DNA of 64,000 nucleotides from Ophiocordyceps camponoti-saundersi (nom. inval.) (GCA_003339415.1 PDHQ01000141.1:1-64000), one strand, 5' to 3'. Shown: positions 9,765 through 21,416, numbered from the stretch's first letter. A program made the numbers and translations. The notes: a model not told the origin generated them from the sequence alone.

Positions 9765-11009
9765 TGTTTTTTTTTACCGTTGAGTTCGACGAAGAGGGAA
9801 GAAGAAAACGAAGGGAAGAGAAGGGAAAGGGAAAGACAAGTCGAGAAGAAACCGCCTAGATGATAATGGCGATGATAAATCGTGAAGAGATGGTCTAAAC
9901 AGAAACGATACGGCCTCACTCTACGAAGATGGAAAACCCTTTATAAGGCCAAGAGATATAAAGCATGCACACTTACTATCGTCAGTGGATTTACAACGGG
10001 CTGGGGAGTGAAACCCATTCCAAGCTGCGTTCCTAGTTGCTTTGGATGCACATGCTTCGCACGCCGATCAGAGACAGGGTTAACACGCTCGAGCCACGCG
10101 GTATTCCAAAGAATCTTGGACAGACCTCAAGTCTTCTGAGGAGTTAGTATGAGTCTGGTGTAGATGGATTCGCAGGTATGTATGTATGTATGAGCAAGTG
10201 AGTGTGATGGCAGGGGGGGGGCACTTTATACATCTCGTAGGTTGTTGACTCGTGTAGCGAGGCTTATGAGCAACTGTTGAAGCCGATATTGGCAACAAGC
10301 AAGCTCAATTTCTGACACGGCTGTCATCCAAGTTCATAAGAAGAGCCTGGTTGATGAGATGGCACAAGACTTACCTTGACAACTCATCGATCAAGAACTG
10401 CTGGAATGAGATGAGACTCCATGTGCCTTGTAAACTATAGTATAGTTTCTTCTTCAGCCCCGCGGTTCTGAAGTGGTCGGTTTTCAGCCTCTGACTAGAA
10501 GAGGTGAATCATAGGTAAGACAAACGCCCTTCCCATGTGGCGACTGGCGAGACAACAAGGCCCCCGGGACGCCTACAACAGCCACCACGAGTATTTGAGA
10601 TGCTCTGACGAGGTTGTCTCGACTTGTCAAAGTGTCTTACTCCCCAGTTCACCCTCCAATCGCCGCCAAGACAGTGTCGACTGTGGGGAGAGAGTTGGAC
10701 AGCTCTACTATATTGATGATTCCCCTGTCAAGAGAGGATCCTTTAGCATAATGACTACATGTCATCCTTCATCGTCATCCCGAGGTTTCAAGGCGATCTG
10801 TGGTCTTTACGCTTGATACGCGGTTCCTTCCACTGCCGAGACAACCGTTCATCAAAGCCGACAAGGACGAAACTCTGCCGCCTTACTGAAGCCACACGTC
10901 TTCATTGCATTGATCGATGCAGTGTTGAGACGAGGCCATGCAGTTGCCAACATCTATAATGACATCTTGGAGATAAACTCACCCTCGTCACAGACCGTAT
11001 CTTCCATTC
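9765..11009. other. Intergenic region upstream of the small secreted protein
   Basis: Includes the promoter of the 9764 gene (TTATAA at 9941-9946, read TATAAA on the minus strand), a TATG microsatellite at 10177-10192 and a G run at 10213-10220. The ATG-started frame at 10535-10816 has no family features and is not called. Confidence 0.4.
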
Positions 11010-13837
11010 TCAGAAGTGCTCCCCCTTGGCCGATGTATACAACGTGCATGGCGATGCCTCGCATCCCTTGAAAGGCTGCGTGTTCCCCCACCAGTTGACC
11101 GAGATTCCGGCCCACTGAACAGTAAAGAGCATGACGATGGCCGAGATGGCGACGCCGGCCGACAACGACGCCGAAAGGACGTAGTTGTACTTGGACCAAA
11201 AGTCCAGATACCGGCTTCGGATGAAGATCCACGAGAACCAGGCAACCGGTATAGCAGGCCAACCGTAGCTGAAGCTGTAGGGAGCCCAAGCAAGCGAGCC
11301 GGCAATGGCGACGACGACGTTGACTTGGCGGAGGACGGACGAGTCCGGCCATCTTTTCTGCAGCAGCCAGACGAAAATGACGAGGATGAAGCCGATGGGG
11401 AAGCCCATTAGCAGCCACTTGTAGTAGCCTTCCTTGCCGAAGACCTTGACCGGGCCGATTGTTCCCCAGAGGATGGAGGCGGTCATGAATGTGTTTGGTC
11501 CGGGGCAGAAGAACCTCATGGGCGCCTGTGGGGTGCAGACATCCTTGATTTCAATCTGGGCGGATCATCAGGGGGGGGGTTGTGTTAGTTGTTTATGTTG
11601 ATGTAGGGGAAGAGAAGAGAGGAGAAGAGGAGAGAGAGGAGAGGAGAGGAGAGGAGAGGAGAGGAGGAGAGGGGAGGAGAAGAAGAGAGTCACCTGAAAC
11701 TTAAAGACTCCCGTGCAAACAATGGTTGAGAGAAGAGTAGCCAGTATTTGTCCCATAAAGGTGACTCGCGGAGGGAGCTGTTTTTGATATCAGATTCACG
11801 TGTCTTTTCCTCGACCTTTCTTAATATCTTTACCTTGACATAGTGAGCAATCTTCAGGTCTTCTATAAAGGAAATGGCGTGTGAGCACGTAATGTAACTG
11901 AAGAGATTTCACGGGTCAGATACCATGATGAACATAAACAGCCAACACTGGGGGGGGGGGGGGATTTTCACCCGTAACACTTGAAGAAATTCATGGCCAG
12001 CGCGTTCCCCTCGACGAAGATGCCGCCGATGAACTCGGCAAGGACGTTGAGAGCAATCTCGAGTCCCGTCATGCTGGCCGTAAGACCGATGGGAAGAATG
12101 AAGATGAGACATAGTAGAATGCCGTATAAGACGACTGCCGGGGAGGTGTAAGTCGGCCACAAGACGATTCCGAGAATTCCAAAGACGACGGAAACGACGA
12201 GGATGACGAAGAACCACCATCCGGGAACTGGAGAGCGAGTCAGTGCCATAGAATCTGGGGATGGGGAAGAGTTATGGCTTACTATCCGAATAGGCCGACA
12301 TCAACCGGCTGTGAACATCCGCATACCGTTCTTCTCTTTCTTTCTGATCCGTGCCCTTGTCCTTCGTCTTCCTGCGGATTCGCAGATCCTTGAAGAAGCT
12401 CTTGAAGCCCATGACCATCTGTGGCCGATGGTACAGCGCGATGCGCGTCATGATGGCCGTATAGATGGCGAAGTGCCATCCGTAGGAGAGGGCCCTCGAC
12501 GCGCTCAGATAGGGGCGGGAATACCCGGCGTACTTTTCACGGTCGAACATGCCCCGAGAGTCGAGAGTGTCGGTCACCTTGTACAACTGACCGAAACGAT
12601 CGTAGACTTGGTTCGAGTTGATGGGCAAGAACCCCGTGCTCCATGTGTTGCTGAACCAGATGAAGGGCACGATGAGGCCGCTTAGGAACATGCCGGTGAT
12701 GGCGTTGAAGGTCGTGAAGCCGGGTATCATCTGTTGACGAAGACTGGTCAGAAAACGATTCAGAAGTGTCATGGGAACTGGGCTTACCAAAGGGTCGGTC
12801 ACGTAGCTGATGACGTTCCAGTCAAATGTCGTGATAGGGTTGAATAGCTGAAGCCCTCCCCAGTTACTCCCGCGTCAGTATCGTGACTCCGGCTACAGGA
12901 AAGAAACTTGGGGATTCCTCTCCCTCCCCTTACTTACCCCGAGACCGTTTTGCATCCCGGTCAAGATGTTCAGCATAAGATTGTCCGGCGCGATCCAGGT
13001 CATCCAGGAAAAGTAGGACAAGGCTTGAAACAGGTAATTCGGAAACCAGAAGTAGACGAACATGGCGAAGAAGGTCCATAAGAAGAATCGATATCGTGAC
13101 ATTGACCACCTTGTCTTCATCGGACCGTCAACCGTCCTTTCGCTCTCAGCGCTCGGATGCAACGCAGTGTTGAGGGCAATGGTGGAAAAGACGGTTGGCC
13201 AGATGCAGTACGACGGCTGAACGAGGACATGCCTCATCATGCCAGCGAGTCCGTAACCGATGAAGTTGGTAGCAAAGCCGTTGAGAAAGATGTAGCCCGT
13301 GCTGCGAGCGTACTGCTGGTTAAAGAACTGAGGAAGCACCTGAGTCCAGATTATGTAGTTGGTATAAGGTAGACTCTTGGACGTGTTTGCCATGATGGCT
13401 ATGAGCATATGCTCCTTCTTGTTGAACGGTCCGGGGTTGAGATTGGTCTTTTGACCGCCGGTGAAGGGCATCGTCATCTCGTACGAGGGCATCCATCTCT
13501 CCCAGCACTTACCGAGCGGGTACGACAGCAGCTGAGCGATGTTGGTGTCGAACCGGATGTTGGGCTGTCTGATGGAGAAGAGCTGGTTGACGAAGGAGAG
13601 GAGCACGCTGAAGAGACAGCCCAGCGTCCAGGCGCGGATCGTCGAAACGGGTAAAGTCGGATCGTCGTGGTTGTCGACGTTGGCTCGGACCTCGGCGTAG
13701 GGACTGTTTGTGGTGATGAGGGCTGCCTCTAGCTTTATCCGTTGGACGATGTGTTGGTATTTCTCTGGGCTCTTCATTATATCCTCGTTTGCTTGTGTGT
13801 GTTTCCCCCGGGGCTGTTAGCAAAGAGAGAGAGAGAG

Positions 13838-13905
<68 letters not shown>

Positions 13906-14409
13906 GGCGAAGAGACTTCGTACCGAGGAAAGCCTTGATGTTCTGAATCGTCATGTGATGGAAATTGGGATCGTGTTCATGATCTTGCAGAAGTTTCGTC
14001 ATCATCTATGCCATCCATATGTTTTTGTATCAGAACGTCAGAATCGCGGCAGCTTCAAGGGAGAGAAACGTACGGCGTGGACGCTCTCCAGGCTCATGGA
14101 GTCTGCCAACTCTCTAGCTTCGAGGACGTCATCTTCGGTAGCGTTGAGGTGTCTGATGATGATGATGATCAGCTCGAGAAGACGACACGGCGATCTTGCA
14201 GTCATGTTCGTACTTGAGGCTGTCCACCAGCTCGCCACTTTCTGTCGGCTACATCATCCATCCAGCAAGAGTCAATACACCAGACGACAATATGGAGGAC
14301 AGAGAGAACTTACAGACTTCTCCAGAATAGACAGATTCTGACTCTTGTTGATGCTCTTGTCGTTGTTGGCTCTAGCTGTGTCTCCGTCGAAGCCCAAGTC
14401 TTTCTCCAT
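11010..14409 (-). CDS. OPT-family oligopeptide transporter
   Basis: Proton-coupled plasma-membrane importer of small peptides (OPT family). Eleven exons were reconstructed: 14409-14314, 14248-14214, 14152-14074, 14005-13924, 13791-12938, 12847-12788, 12730-12283, 12227-11972, 11897-11834, 11777-11694, 11555-11010, giving 867 aa. All junctions keep frame and several restore family blocks: SPYAEVRANVDN..DDPTLPVSTIRAW, the LNPGPFNKKEHMLI signature, TNFIGYGLAGMMR, GLG|LFNPITTFDWNVIS, YSD|IPGWWFFVILVVS, NFFKCYG|YITCSHAISF, VK|LPPRVTF and FFCPGPNTFMTASILWG. About 14-16 membrane segments are expected. The N-terminal region has an acidic NATEDDVLEARELADSMSLE motif seen in fungal OPTs. The second exon is least certain: an alternative acceptor 7 nt downstream, with no third exon, also stays open. 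Introns 4, 8 and 10 contain long GA/CT or G/C tracts. Confidence 0.9.
11600..11688. repeat. GGAGA-type purine tract in OPT intron 10
   Basis: Nearly uninterrupted (GGAGA/GAGAG)n purine tract on the plus strand, lying wholly inside the 138-nt tenth intron of the OPT gene. On the transcript it is a long polypyrimidine tract. Confidence 0.85.
11951..11963. repeat. G homopolymer in OPT intron 8
   Basis: Thirteen G residues on the plus strand just inside the donor of the eighth OPT intron. The exact length is likely to be unreliable in short-read data. Confidence 0.8.
13824..13903. repeat. (GA)n microsatellite in OPT intron 4
   Basis: About 80 bp of almost pure GA on the plus strand (CT on the transcript) inside the 132-nt fourth OPT intron. 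It accounts for most of the unusual length of that intron. Confidence 0.9.
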
Positions 14410-15137
14410 TGTTGCCTCCTCCTGTGGTGAAGGATCGCGAACCGCTTTACTCTGTGTTTTCTTTTCCTTGTTATTCCTTTATTTTTCTCTCAAAGCCAAA
14501 CTTAGGGCTCCTATCTCGAATGCCACGCTAGGATGACGGACAAAGGTAAAAGGCCATAGGGGCGTATATAGGCTTGATAGCGTCTCTTCAACTTTCCTTT
14601 ACTTCTTTCCCCCCCCCTTTGGATGCATGTATGTCGAAGAAAAAAAAAAGTACGCCAGATAAAGGGAGATGTTCGAAAAAGGTAATCATAGAAGAACTGA
14701 AGCCCACGGCAGGGCAAAGGGAGGGAGAAAAGGGGGGAGGTTGGCAAGTTCCTGCATGGCTGAGAGAGATTCCCCGCGAGTGAAACTCAGATATCTCTCG
14801 CGGGATGCTGGGCCGATGTATGTAGAAAATCATGTCGGAATTAGGTCGTTCGAGGGGCCTCCATGGTATCCTCCTATGTGAGGGGGGAGGGAAAAAGGGG
14901 GCAAACAATGGCCTACCGAGTCTAGGACGAGGCCAAATCCGCACCACTCTCGTCCAGCTCCTTTCACCTCTTAGAGGCACGTGGATGAGAGGGGGGGAAG
15001 GGACCAAGGCGGCTGAATCTAGACATGTGAGCCAAGGTTTATCGAGGGGGGGGGGGGGGGGAGGAGTACTGTAATGTGCTTTGAGTGCGGCGCCGCACCT
15101 CAGAGAAGAACAAGCAAAACAGGGCTTAGGGAAAGGG

Positions 15138-15147
15138 NNNNNNNNNN

Positions 15148-15208
<61 letters not shown>

Positions 15209-15231
15209 GGGGGGGGGGGGGGGGGGGGGGG
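15138..15231. other. Assembly gap and poly-G tract
   Basis: Ten Ns (15138-15147) are followed by 60 Gs, a single T at 15208 and 23 more Gs. A run this long next to Ns is best read as a sequencing or gap-closing artefact around a difficult G-rich repeat. The real distance across it is unknown. Confidence 0.9.
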
Positions 15232-15605
15232 AATATGCCCTTGAATGTGTCTAGCCAAGGTAGGGTGTAACCTAGAAACAGCAGCTGTGACTCAATGGGG
15301 AGGCTAAGCGTGAACTTAAACACGGGAAGATGTGCGTATCGTGCATGAGAGCTCTTTTCACTACTGCTCTAACTAGAGAGAGATGTCTTGACACTAGACG
15401 AGGTTCGTGCATGCGCGGTGGACTCGAGCTTTGCGTAACAAATCCCGTCTTGGAAGCAAGTTTCTCGATGCCGTTGGAGGAGATGGCTCTGATGTATGTA
15501 CAATGACAACTCTACAGTTTCCCAGGCCAGTCATGAAGACGTTTCTTGCACCCTTGATAAGAACATGGTTGCGAGATCCAGGCGGCAGAGGATGTGAGGG
15601 GGCGC

Positions 15606-15629
15606 TATATATATATATATATATATATA
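15606..15629. repeat. (TA)n microsatellite
   Basis: Twelve uninterrupted TA units, in a region with no supported gene. Confidence 0.9.
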
Positions 15630-18290
15630 ACAGCTCTGAAAACATCACTAGGAGATAATCTCAGCTGAACGACGCGGCCTCTAAAGCGTATGTATGCATG
15701 ATAAAACCGCTCATATATACCTTTCTCTCACTGATCCGTTCTCTCTTCCTGCGTAACCGATAAGAAACTTGCCTATGACAGCGATCCAGAACAACATGTT
15801 GCAGCGAAAGCATCAACCGTCACAACCAACTACACGTCTTATTCAAGAAATCACGAACCTGTAACAACGTCCATCTCTGAAATCGCCAAGACCTTTAAAG
15901 AGAGAGCCTCATCGGAATCATACCAGTCACCCATGGCCGATGGCGTGATCGTCGACGTCTAGAGTTCGTCACAGCCGCAGTCCCGCGGGGAGGAGAAAAG
16001 ATCTGAGCTATTTTTGGCCCCCCCCCTCCTTTACCATCAAACCGGTTGCTGCTAGGTTCTGGTATCGAGGGAAGAAGGTTTTTCACAGCTCAGGAGGCGA
16101 AAGGATCCTTTTTTTTTGTCCCCCAGCGAGGGTGAAGCTTCTGGTTTCTACTTACGAGTGAGTTTGCTGTGCTCTCAGCTTTCGGAGAATAGCAGTGCTG
16201 AAAACATCTACAACATACTTCGTAAGTCGAGGTCAAGGGTCGTAGTTTTGGGCCAAGGCGCCAATTGTCGTTGAAAGTGGTGAAGAGGCAAAACGACAAG
16301 GCGAGGGAGCGACGAGAATCTTAACCTCGTGCGTACATCGTCTGCACTCTTATAGTTTCCGTCGAAACTGCGAGGAACTTGTCAACGTTTATGCACGTAC
16401 AGTTGCACAGGATGCGATTGGCGTTCCAAGGGGACTTGTCAGCGTTTATGCATATGTTGTGTGGGCATCAACGCCGTCATATGTGTGACCAAAGGCAGCA
16501 CGGGTAGGGAGGGGGGGACCTTGTCAGGAGCAGAGAGCTGGTTGTGCAGAGTTGTACTACAGCTGTGGCTGGAAACTATATGCTCTGGAAACTTACACGT
16601 AACAAATCCTGCATCTCGTCTTTTGGTTCGTCTGATGGAGATTCTTGTGCTAAAGACAATTCTTATGCTATGTCTTTTACCTAGACTGGCTCGTGATACA
16701 GTGACGCGCTTATACGACATGCAAGTAGGTATGTAGTATGTAAGGGTTACTATCCATGTCTACCCTACCGAAACTGGTGGGAAATCCTCCGATCCTACAT
16801 CCATGCTACCTCTCCGAGACGTCTAGCTAGCTGATCGAATATCCCCTTTCTGTATTGTTGAATCGGGCTGGTGTTTACGGCATATCGGACTACAGCCCGG
16901 TTCTGATGCCAACGCGTGTCCTCGGCCTAAGCTGGCTGAGTCTTGAAGGAAGTAAGCAAGGAGTGAAAGGTTCTCTAGCAGCACTCTGCTGGACGCATCT
17001 TGCTCAGCAAGGGTCATGGCCTCAAATCGGCGTCGGCGGAGGTGCTTCGACTTCTTGGTGCCAAAGGAATTCACTCGACGGTTAACTCTCTCTTCGGCTT
17101 ATTCCTGATGTCTTACGAACCTCTTCAAGTAGACGTCAATATGATATCACAAACTTCAAGCTGTGGATGTCTATCTGTACAACGATTAGCCTGAAGTTGA
17201 AGATGCCTGGTGAATCTAAATAACGGTGAAGTTGATCAAACTCTTATCCTCTCAGTCCCGCTCGAGGCTTGAGAGTGTTGCGTTCACGTATCACTGCTAA
17301 CCCTAACCCTACATACATGCATCAGTACACTCAGTGATAGGTGTGTGGGACAGCATTATGCTAAGCTTCATCACCTCAAAACACGTCCTTTCTTATAGCA
17401 TCTGACATTATTTTATGCCCAGAACATAGTCATCCATCCATAGACCGTTATGGTGCCTCCGTCTCTCTCACCATGCTTTCAAGGAGGCATTGCCATCGAT
17501 GGAATGGCATCTACCATGGCAACATTCAGCATGTGGAAGCGTTCCAATGTTCATCCGAAACTGCCATGCATTTTTACGTTGCTGTGTACACATACATACG
17601 CATATTGACAACGCCAAGTAAGCAGGAAGCCAAAAACAGCAGATCTGGACGGATGCTGCCGCAAGATTCAGCTAGCTACACGTTATGGGATGCATTTCTC
17701 GTGATTCTAGACGCTTTTGACCGGAGATCCAGGCCCAGCTTGAAGCCATAGAGACTACTTGGTTAAAGGGGGTGCGGGACAGCAGCTGCAGAAAAGGTTA
17801 TAGAATTGGTCGTTGAATCACGCATTGAAACGATTATTAACAACAGCCATAAGCTGAAGCTGGAGGGGGAGGGGGGTTTTATTTGCTTCAAGAATATGTA
17901 CAAGCATATATATGGACATAGGCCCCGGAAGAAGCTCCGAGGGTCTGATATCTATTACCTCTTACTATAGTATCTCATCGAACGGTTCGTCTACATACAT
18001 ACATATATGCGGCCTTGCTTAGTAAACACGTGGAGATGGTTCTTTGTCCATGTGGCACTTTTATCCATACCTATTATTTCCCTGTTTGGGACAAGAAATG
18101 TCTGGACCTTGGATGCGAGAGGGCGCCGAACGAAGATGATCCTTTGAATCCCTTCCAGCGAGAGGCCCATTTTGTCTGCTAGACGACAAAGGACGACGAG
18201 TGAAAAGACGAGTCGTCGCCTTGTCGTCTCATTCTTCTTGTCCCTCCTCTAAGCAGCAAGTTTCCCCATAGTTGTCCTTCGTTTCTAAAC

Positions 18291-19149
18291 ATGTCCTTGG
18301 TAGGGCTTTACCGTTGTGGTGCTATGCAGCCTGGCTTTACCATGAACTTCCCACCTAGTAGCCGCTTCACCTACAATAGGCCAAACGACTTACATCATGT
18401 GCCTCGGCGTATTGACAGGGCGACTTACATCCTTAGCACTCTGCCACGCGCCTTGGCCAACAGCCTACATGAACTTAGTTACGAGAATTTGACGCAGAAC
18501 ATCAACCACGGCTTCGACGACAGACTGCCCGTCACCTCCTATCAGACCATCGTTTGGTTCCGCGAGAAGTGCGAGCGGCGCGAGACAGTCTGCTGGAACC
18601 CTCGCAAAGTAGAGGAAAACATCAAAGGTCACGCTGACGTTCTGGGTGCGGTTTCGGACATCCTGACGGAAAGGAACACTGCTTCTCTCGGGATACTGGG
18701 CAAGAGGTTCTTTGATCTCCCTCCCGGATGGCTCAGTGCCTCGGTGCCGCACTGTCTATACGCCTGGGATCCCGAGTATCTTGTCATCCGGTGAGTTTGC
18801 ACAGACTTGGGGGTATTTTAGGAGAGCTATCGGTCTGTCTGTCAGAAGACTAACACTCGCCTACAGTAGAGAGCTGTGGGGGAACTGGTTCTTGGAGCTG
18901 TTTCGCGATCACATCAGACAATACAACCACCCATTTATACGAGCCGTCTTGCACGCCTCCATGGACTTTTATCCCAACAATCAAGATAGGGGAAACACGA
19001 ACACGAAGAAGATTGGTCAGCCATACGCACCTCTTGAATTCAACGACTTCATCGAGACCCTTCAAGATATGATGAGGGAAGACGGCTCTATTTGCATCAC
19101 TTTTGGAAACACCCGAGGTGAAGATTGGGCTTATTGGATATCCATCTAA
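18291..19149 (+). CDS. Orphan two-exon protein of unknown function
   Basis: Exons 18291-18790 and 18867-19149 are joined by a 76-nt intron with a GTGAGT donor, a GACTAAC branch site and a CTACAG acceptor, restoring frame at phase 2, for a 260-aa protein. The sequence is soluble-looking, rich in aromatic residues and arginine, with no signal peptide, membrane segment, low-complexity tract or motif I recognise. Visible landmarks are WFREKCERRETVCWNP near residue 97, FFDLPPGWLSASVPHC near 144, and a C-terminal WGNWFLELFRDHIRQY followed by a SICITFGNTRGEDWAYW end. The good splice signals and two long open exons that meet in frame support a real gene. It may be lineage-specific. The start could move if an upstream exon exists. 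Confidence 0.65.
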
Positions 19150-19597
19150 GCGAGAATCTCCTTTGTTTGTTTTGATCAGGGCTTGTGACTTATTATAGAT
19201 TAGGAAGCAAAGAAGAATAAGAAGACCAGTGAACGAGGACCACTTGACGAGGTTTTGAGAAAGGGGGGAGGAAGTTGGGGTTGAAGGATGAACGTGAGAT
19301 TGTGCTCTTCAACCTACCCTATACCTCGTTTTATCATTACGCGCCAAATTCAGTGGTATCGGAAGCGGGACTTACTAAAAGTCCGAATGTACACCACTGA
19401 TGTCCGTCTAACTCTATTAGTAGCTTTTCTTCTCCTCCTCTCCAGCGCCTTCATCATCGGGCATGTTTCATCCATCACTACTCCGTACACACACACCTAC
19501 AGATACCTCCCTATTCACTCATCAATTGGCCCTTATACACACATACTCACGTACCTGAATAGGTACGCGTGTCCTGCATAGCGGCGTGCGACCTGCA
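19150..19597. other. Intergenic region
   Basis: 3' flank of the orphan gene and promoter of the nucleolar protein gene. It includes an ACACACAC/CATA-rich stretch around 19489-19560. No gene is supported. Confidence 0.4.
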
Positions 19598-21115
19598 ATG
19601 TCAGCTCTTGCTTCACTCGCCGCCAACAACGACTACGTGCGCTTGCACATCACGCCTCTGGACGAGCATCTCGTCAACATCATCCTACCCGCCTCTGTGC
19701 GGCCACGCTCTCGAAATCTCTCCTTGCACACGATCCAGACCTTCCCCGAGAAACGATACGGGTTCATCGAGTTGCCGCGGATGGACGCCATCCAACTGAA
19801 GAAGAAACTCAACGGCTCACTCCTCAAGGGCACCACGGTCCGCGTCCAAGACGCCCGGCCGGAAGAGCGCATAGAGCCGACCAAAGACGTCGCTCCGCCT
19901 GAAAAGAAGCGCAAATTATCGCCGAGCAGTGGCAAAAAAGACGTCAATGTTTTGAACGGCGTGACTCTCAAGGATCGAAAGGTCAAGCGCGGATGGACCG
20001 AGGCGCCCGGCGCTAAAAGAAGAAGCGCGAAAAACAAGGACAACGACGCCCGGAAGCGAACCAAGTCGCGGTACACAGACCAGGAGGAGTGTCTCCTCAA
20101 GGTCAAGCTTCCGCCCAAGGCAATGGGCAATTTGCCCGACGGCAAGAAGAAAGACAAAAAGTCGCGCGAGGTGACGGTTCACGAGTTTGAGAATACAACC
20201 AAGTTTCCTAGCTTCCTCAAGTCTTCTGCTCCCGACAAGGATGCCAGAACGACAGCAGAGTTTGTCGAAGGCAAGGGTTGGGTCGATGAGGAAGGAAACG
20301 TTGTCGAGGCGGTCAGGGAGAGGGCTTCACGCGCAGCCAAGGGTATCGCTTTTGCGGCTCAAGAAAAACACGATTCAAGCAGCAGCGCCTTGTCCGCCGA
20401 TGAAACCACAAGCAGCAGCGGCACATCCTCCGAAGGCGAGGACGATGACCTATCCTCTGCCCCGGAATCGAACGATCGTCGACAAGAGGAGACGTCCGCG
20501 TTGGCCACTGACGTAGCAACAACGAAGCCTGCCGACGCTCCCAACCCGATGCCGTCATCGCCCAGCTCACCAAAAAGCCTAACCATCAAGATCCCCAAGC
20601 GCAAATCCCAGTCTTCGGTTCACCCACTGGAAGCGCTATACAAGCGCCCGCGTTCAGACGGCGACGCGACCAACAACACATCACAACAGCCCGAAGCCTT
20701 CGCCTTTTTCGGCCGAGGCTCTGACGATGAAGACATCACGCCGGAAGCAGCAGAGACGGGAAGACCAACGAACCAGCAAGGTCTGAAACCTCCCATGACG
20801 CCGTTTAGCCGTCACGATTTTGAGCGGCGCAGCGTACGAAGCGCAGCCCCGACGCCGGACACCGCCCACCCGTCGAGGAAGAACCGGTTGTGGGACGAAG
20901 AGCAGCAGGAAGAGGAGGACGAAGAGGACGGTGGCGATGAAGAGGAAGAGACCGCTGGGATGACAGAAGCTCCGCAGCCGGGTCAGAGCGAGTTCCAGAC
21001 TTGGTTCTGGGAGAATCGGCGCGAGCTCAACCGCTCTTGGATGACGCGCCGCAAGACGGCGGCCAAGGAGAAGCGTCATCGGGAGAATAAGGCGAGGGGA
21101 CCAAAGGCAGGGTAG
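19598..21115 (+). CDS. Nucleolar RRM-like protein
   Basis: Single exon of 505 aa, started at the ATG at 19598 (the frame is open from an upstream GTG). Residues 7-90 look like a divergent RNA-recognition motif: YVRLHITPLDEHLVNIILP, then FPEKRYGFIELPRMDAIQLK and LNGSLLKGTTVRVQDARP. A highly basic segment follows (KKRKLSPSSGKK; DRKVKRGWTE), then SRYTDQEECLLKVKLPP, VTVHEFENTTKFPSFL and FVEGKGWVDEEGNV, blocks I associate with a conserved family of fungal nucleolar proteins often annotated as RRM or SRP40-like. The rest is acidic/serine-rich with an Asp/Glu run near residues 430-455 and a basic C-terminal tail with a FQTWFWENRRELNRSW motif. A role in ribosome biogenesis is inferred. Confidence 0.75.
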   Translation: MSALASLAANNDYVRLHITPLDEHLVNIILPASVRPRSRNLSLHTIQTFPEKRYGFIELPRMDAIQLKKKLNGSLLKGTTVRVQDARPEERIEPTKDVAPPEKKRKLSPSSGKKDVNVLNGVTLKDRKVKRGWTEAPGAKRRSAKNKDNDARKRTKSRYTDQEECLLKVKLPPKAMGNLPDGKKKDKKSREVTVHEFENTTKFPSFLKSSAPDKDARTTAEFVEGKGWVDEEGNVVEAVRERASRAAKGIAFAAQEKHDSSSSALSADETTSSSGTSSEGEDDDLSSAPESNDRRQEETSALATDVATTKPADAPNPMPSSPSSPKSLTIKIPKRKSQSSVHPLEALYKRPRSDGDATNNTSQQPEAFAFFGRGSDDEDITPEAAETGRPTNQQGLKPPMTPFSRHDFERRSVRSAAPTPDTAHPSRKNRLWDEEQQEEEDEEDGGDEEEETAGMTEAPQPGQSEFQTWFWENRRELNRSWMTRRKTAAKEKRHRENKARGPKAG

Positions 21116-21328
21116 ATGTGTGATGTCGAGATACCATAGAAGAGGCAAAAGGCGTCTTTGAAATTTACAAACAGAGCGTATTTATCCTACCGACGTGAAC
21201 TGCAGAATGGACGAGACCACACCTATCAATGCTGCAGACGATGTCTCGAAGAAAGCACGCGTCGCGACAGCGGAAGTTGCGAAAAGCAAATATATTGAAA
21301 CTATTCCTCTATACAGTAACAATTCACA

Positions 21329-21416
21329 GGGCGTGTGGTCTAGGGGTATGGCGTCTGCTTCGCATCTAGTACCGTGCGTCTGCTGAAGGTCCGGGGTTCA
21401 ATTCCCCGCTCGTCCA
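21329..21416 (+). tRNA. tRNA-Ala (anticodon CGC), intron-containing
   Basis: Cloverleaf read by hand: acceptor GGGCGTG with CTCGTCC plus discriminator A; D stem GTC/GGC; anticodon stem TCTGC/GCTGA; loop TTCGCAT giving anticodon CGC (21361-21363); T arm CGGGG TTCAATT CCCCG. A 16-nt intron (21365-21380) sits in the standard place after position 37, and the spliced tRNA is 72 nt. The G3:U70 wobble pair, the main identity signal for alanyl-tRNA synthetase, is present. Two T-T mismatches stand out, at 6:67 in the acceptor stem and 29:41 in the anticodon stem, so folding may be weakened. CCA is not encoded. Confidence 0.85.

Larger units (their letters stand above)
14410..18290. other. Gene-poor region between OPT and orphan gene
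   Basis: About 3.9 kb without a supported gene. It starts with the OPT promoter and includes an assembly gap, G runs and an AT repeat (listed separately), plus two side-by-side CCCTAA units at about 17300-17311, too few to call a telomeric repeat. Open frames are short, mostly start at non-ATG codons and show no family features or splice-linked continuations. Confidence 0.5.

Noticed and set aside
10535..10816. A 93-codon ATG-started frame
   Set aside because: No family features, no splice continuation, and it lies between two promoters or 3' flanks; expected by chance in DNA of this composition.
17300..17311. CCCTAACCCTAA, telomere-like
   Set aside because: Only two units, within otherwise ordinary DNA; far too short to indicate a telomere or an interstitial telomeric tract.
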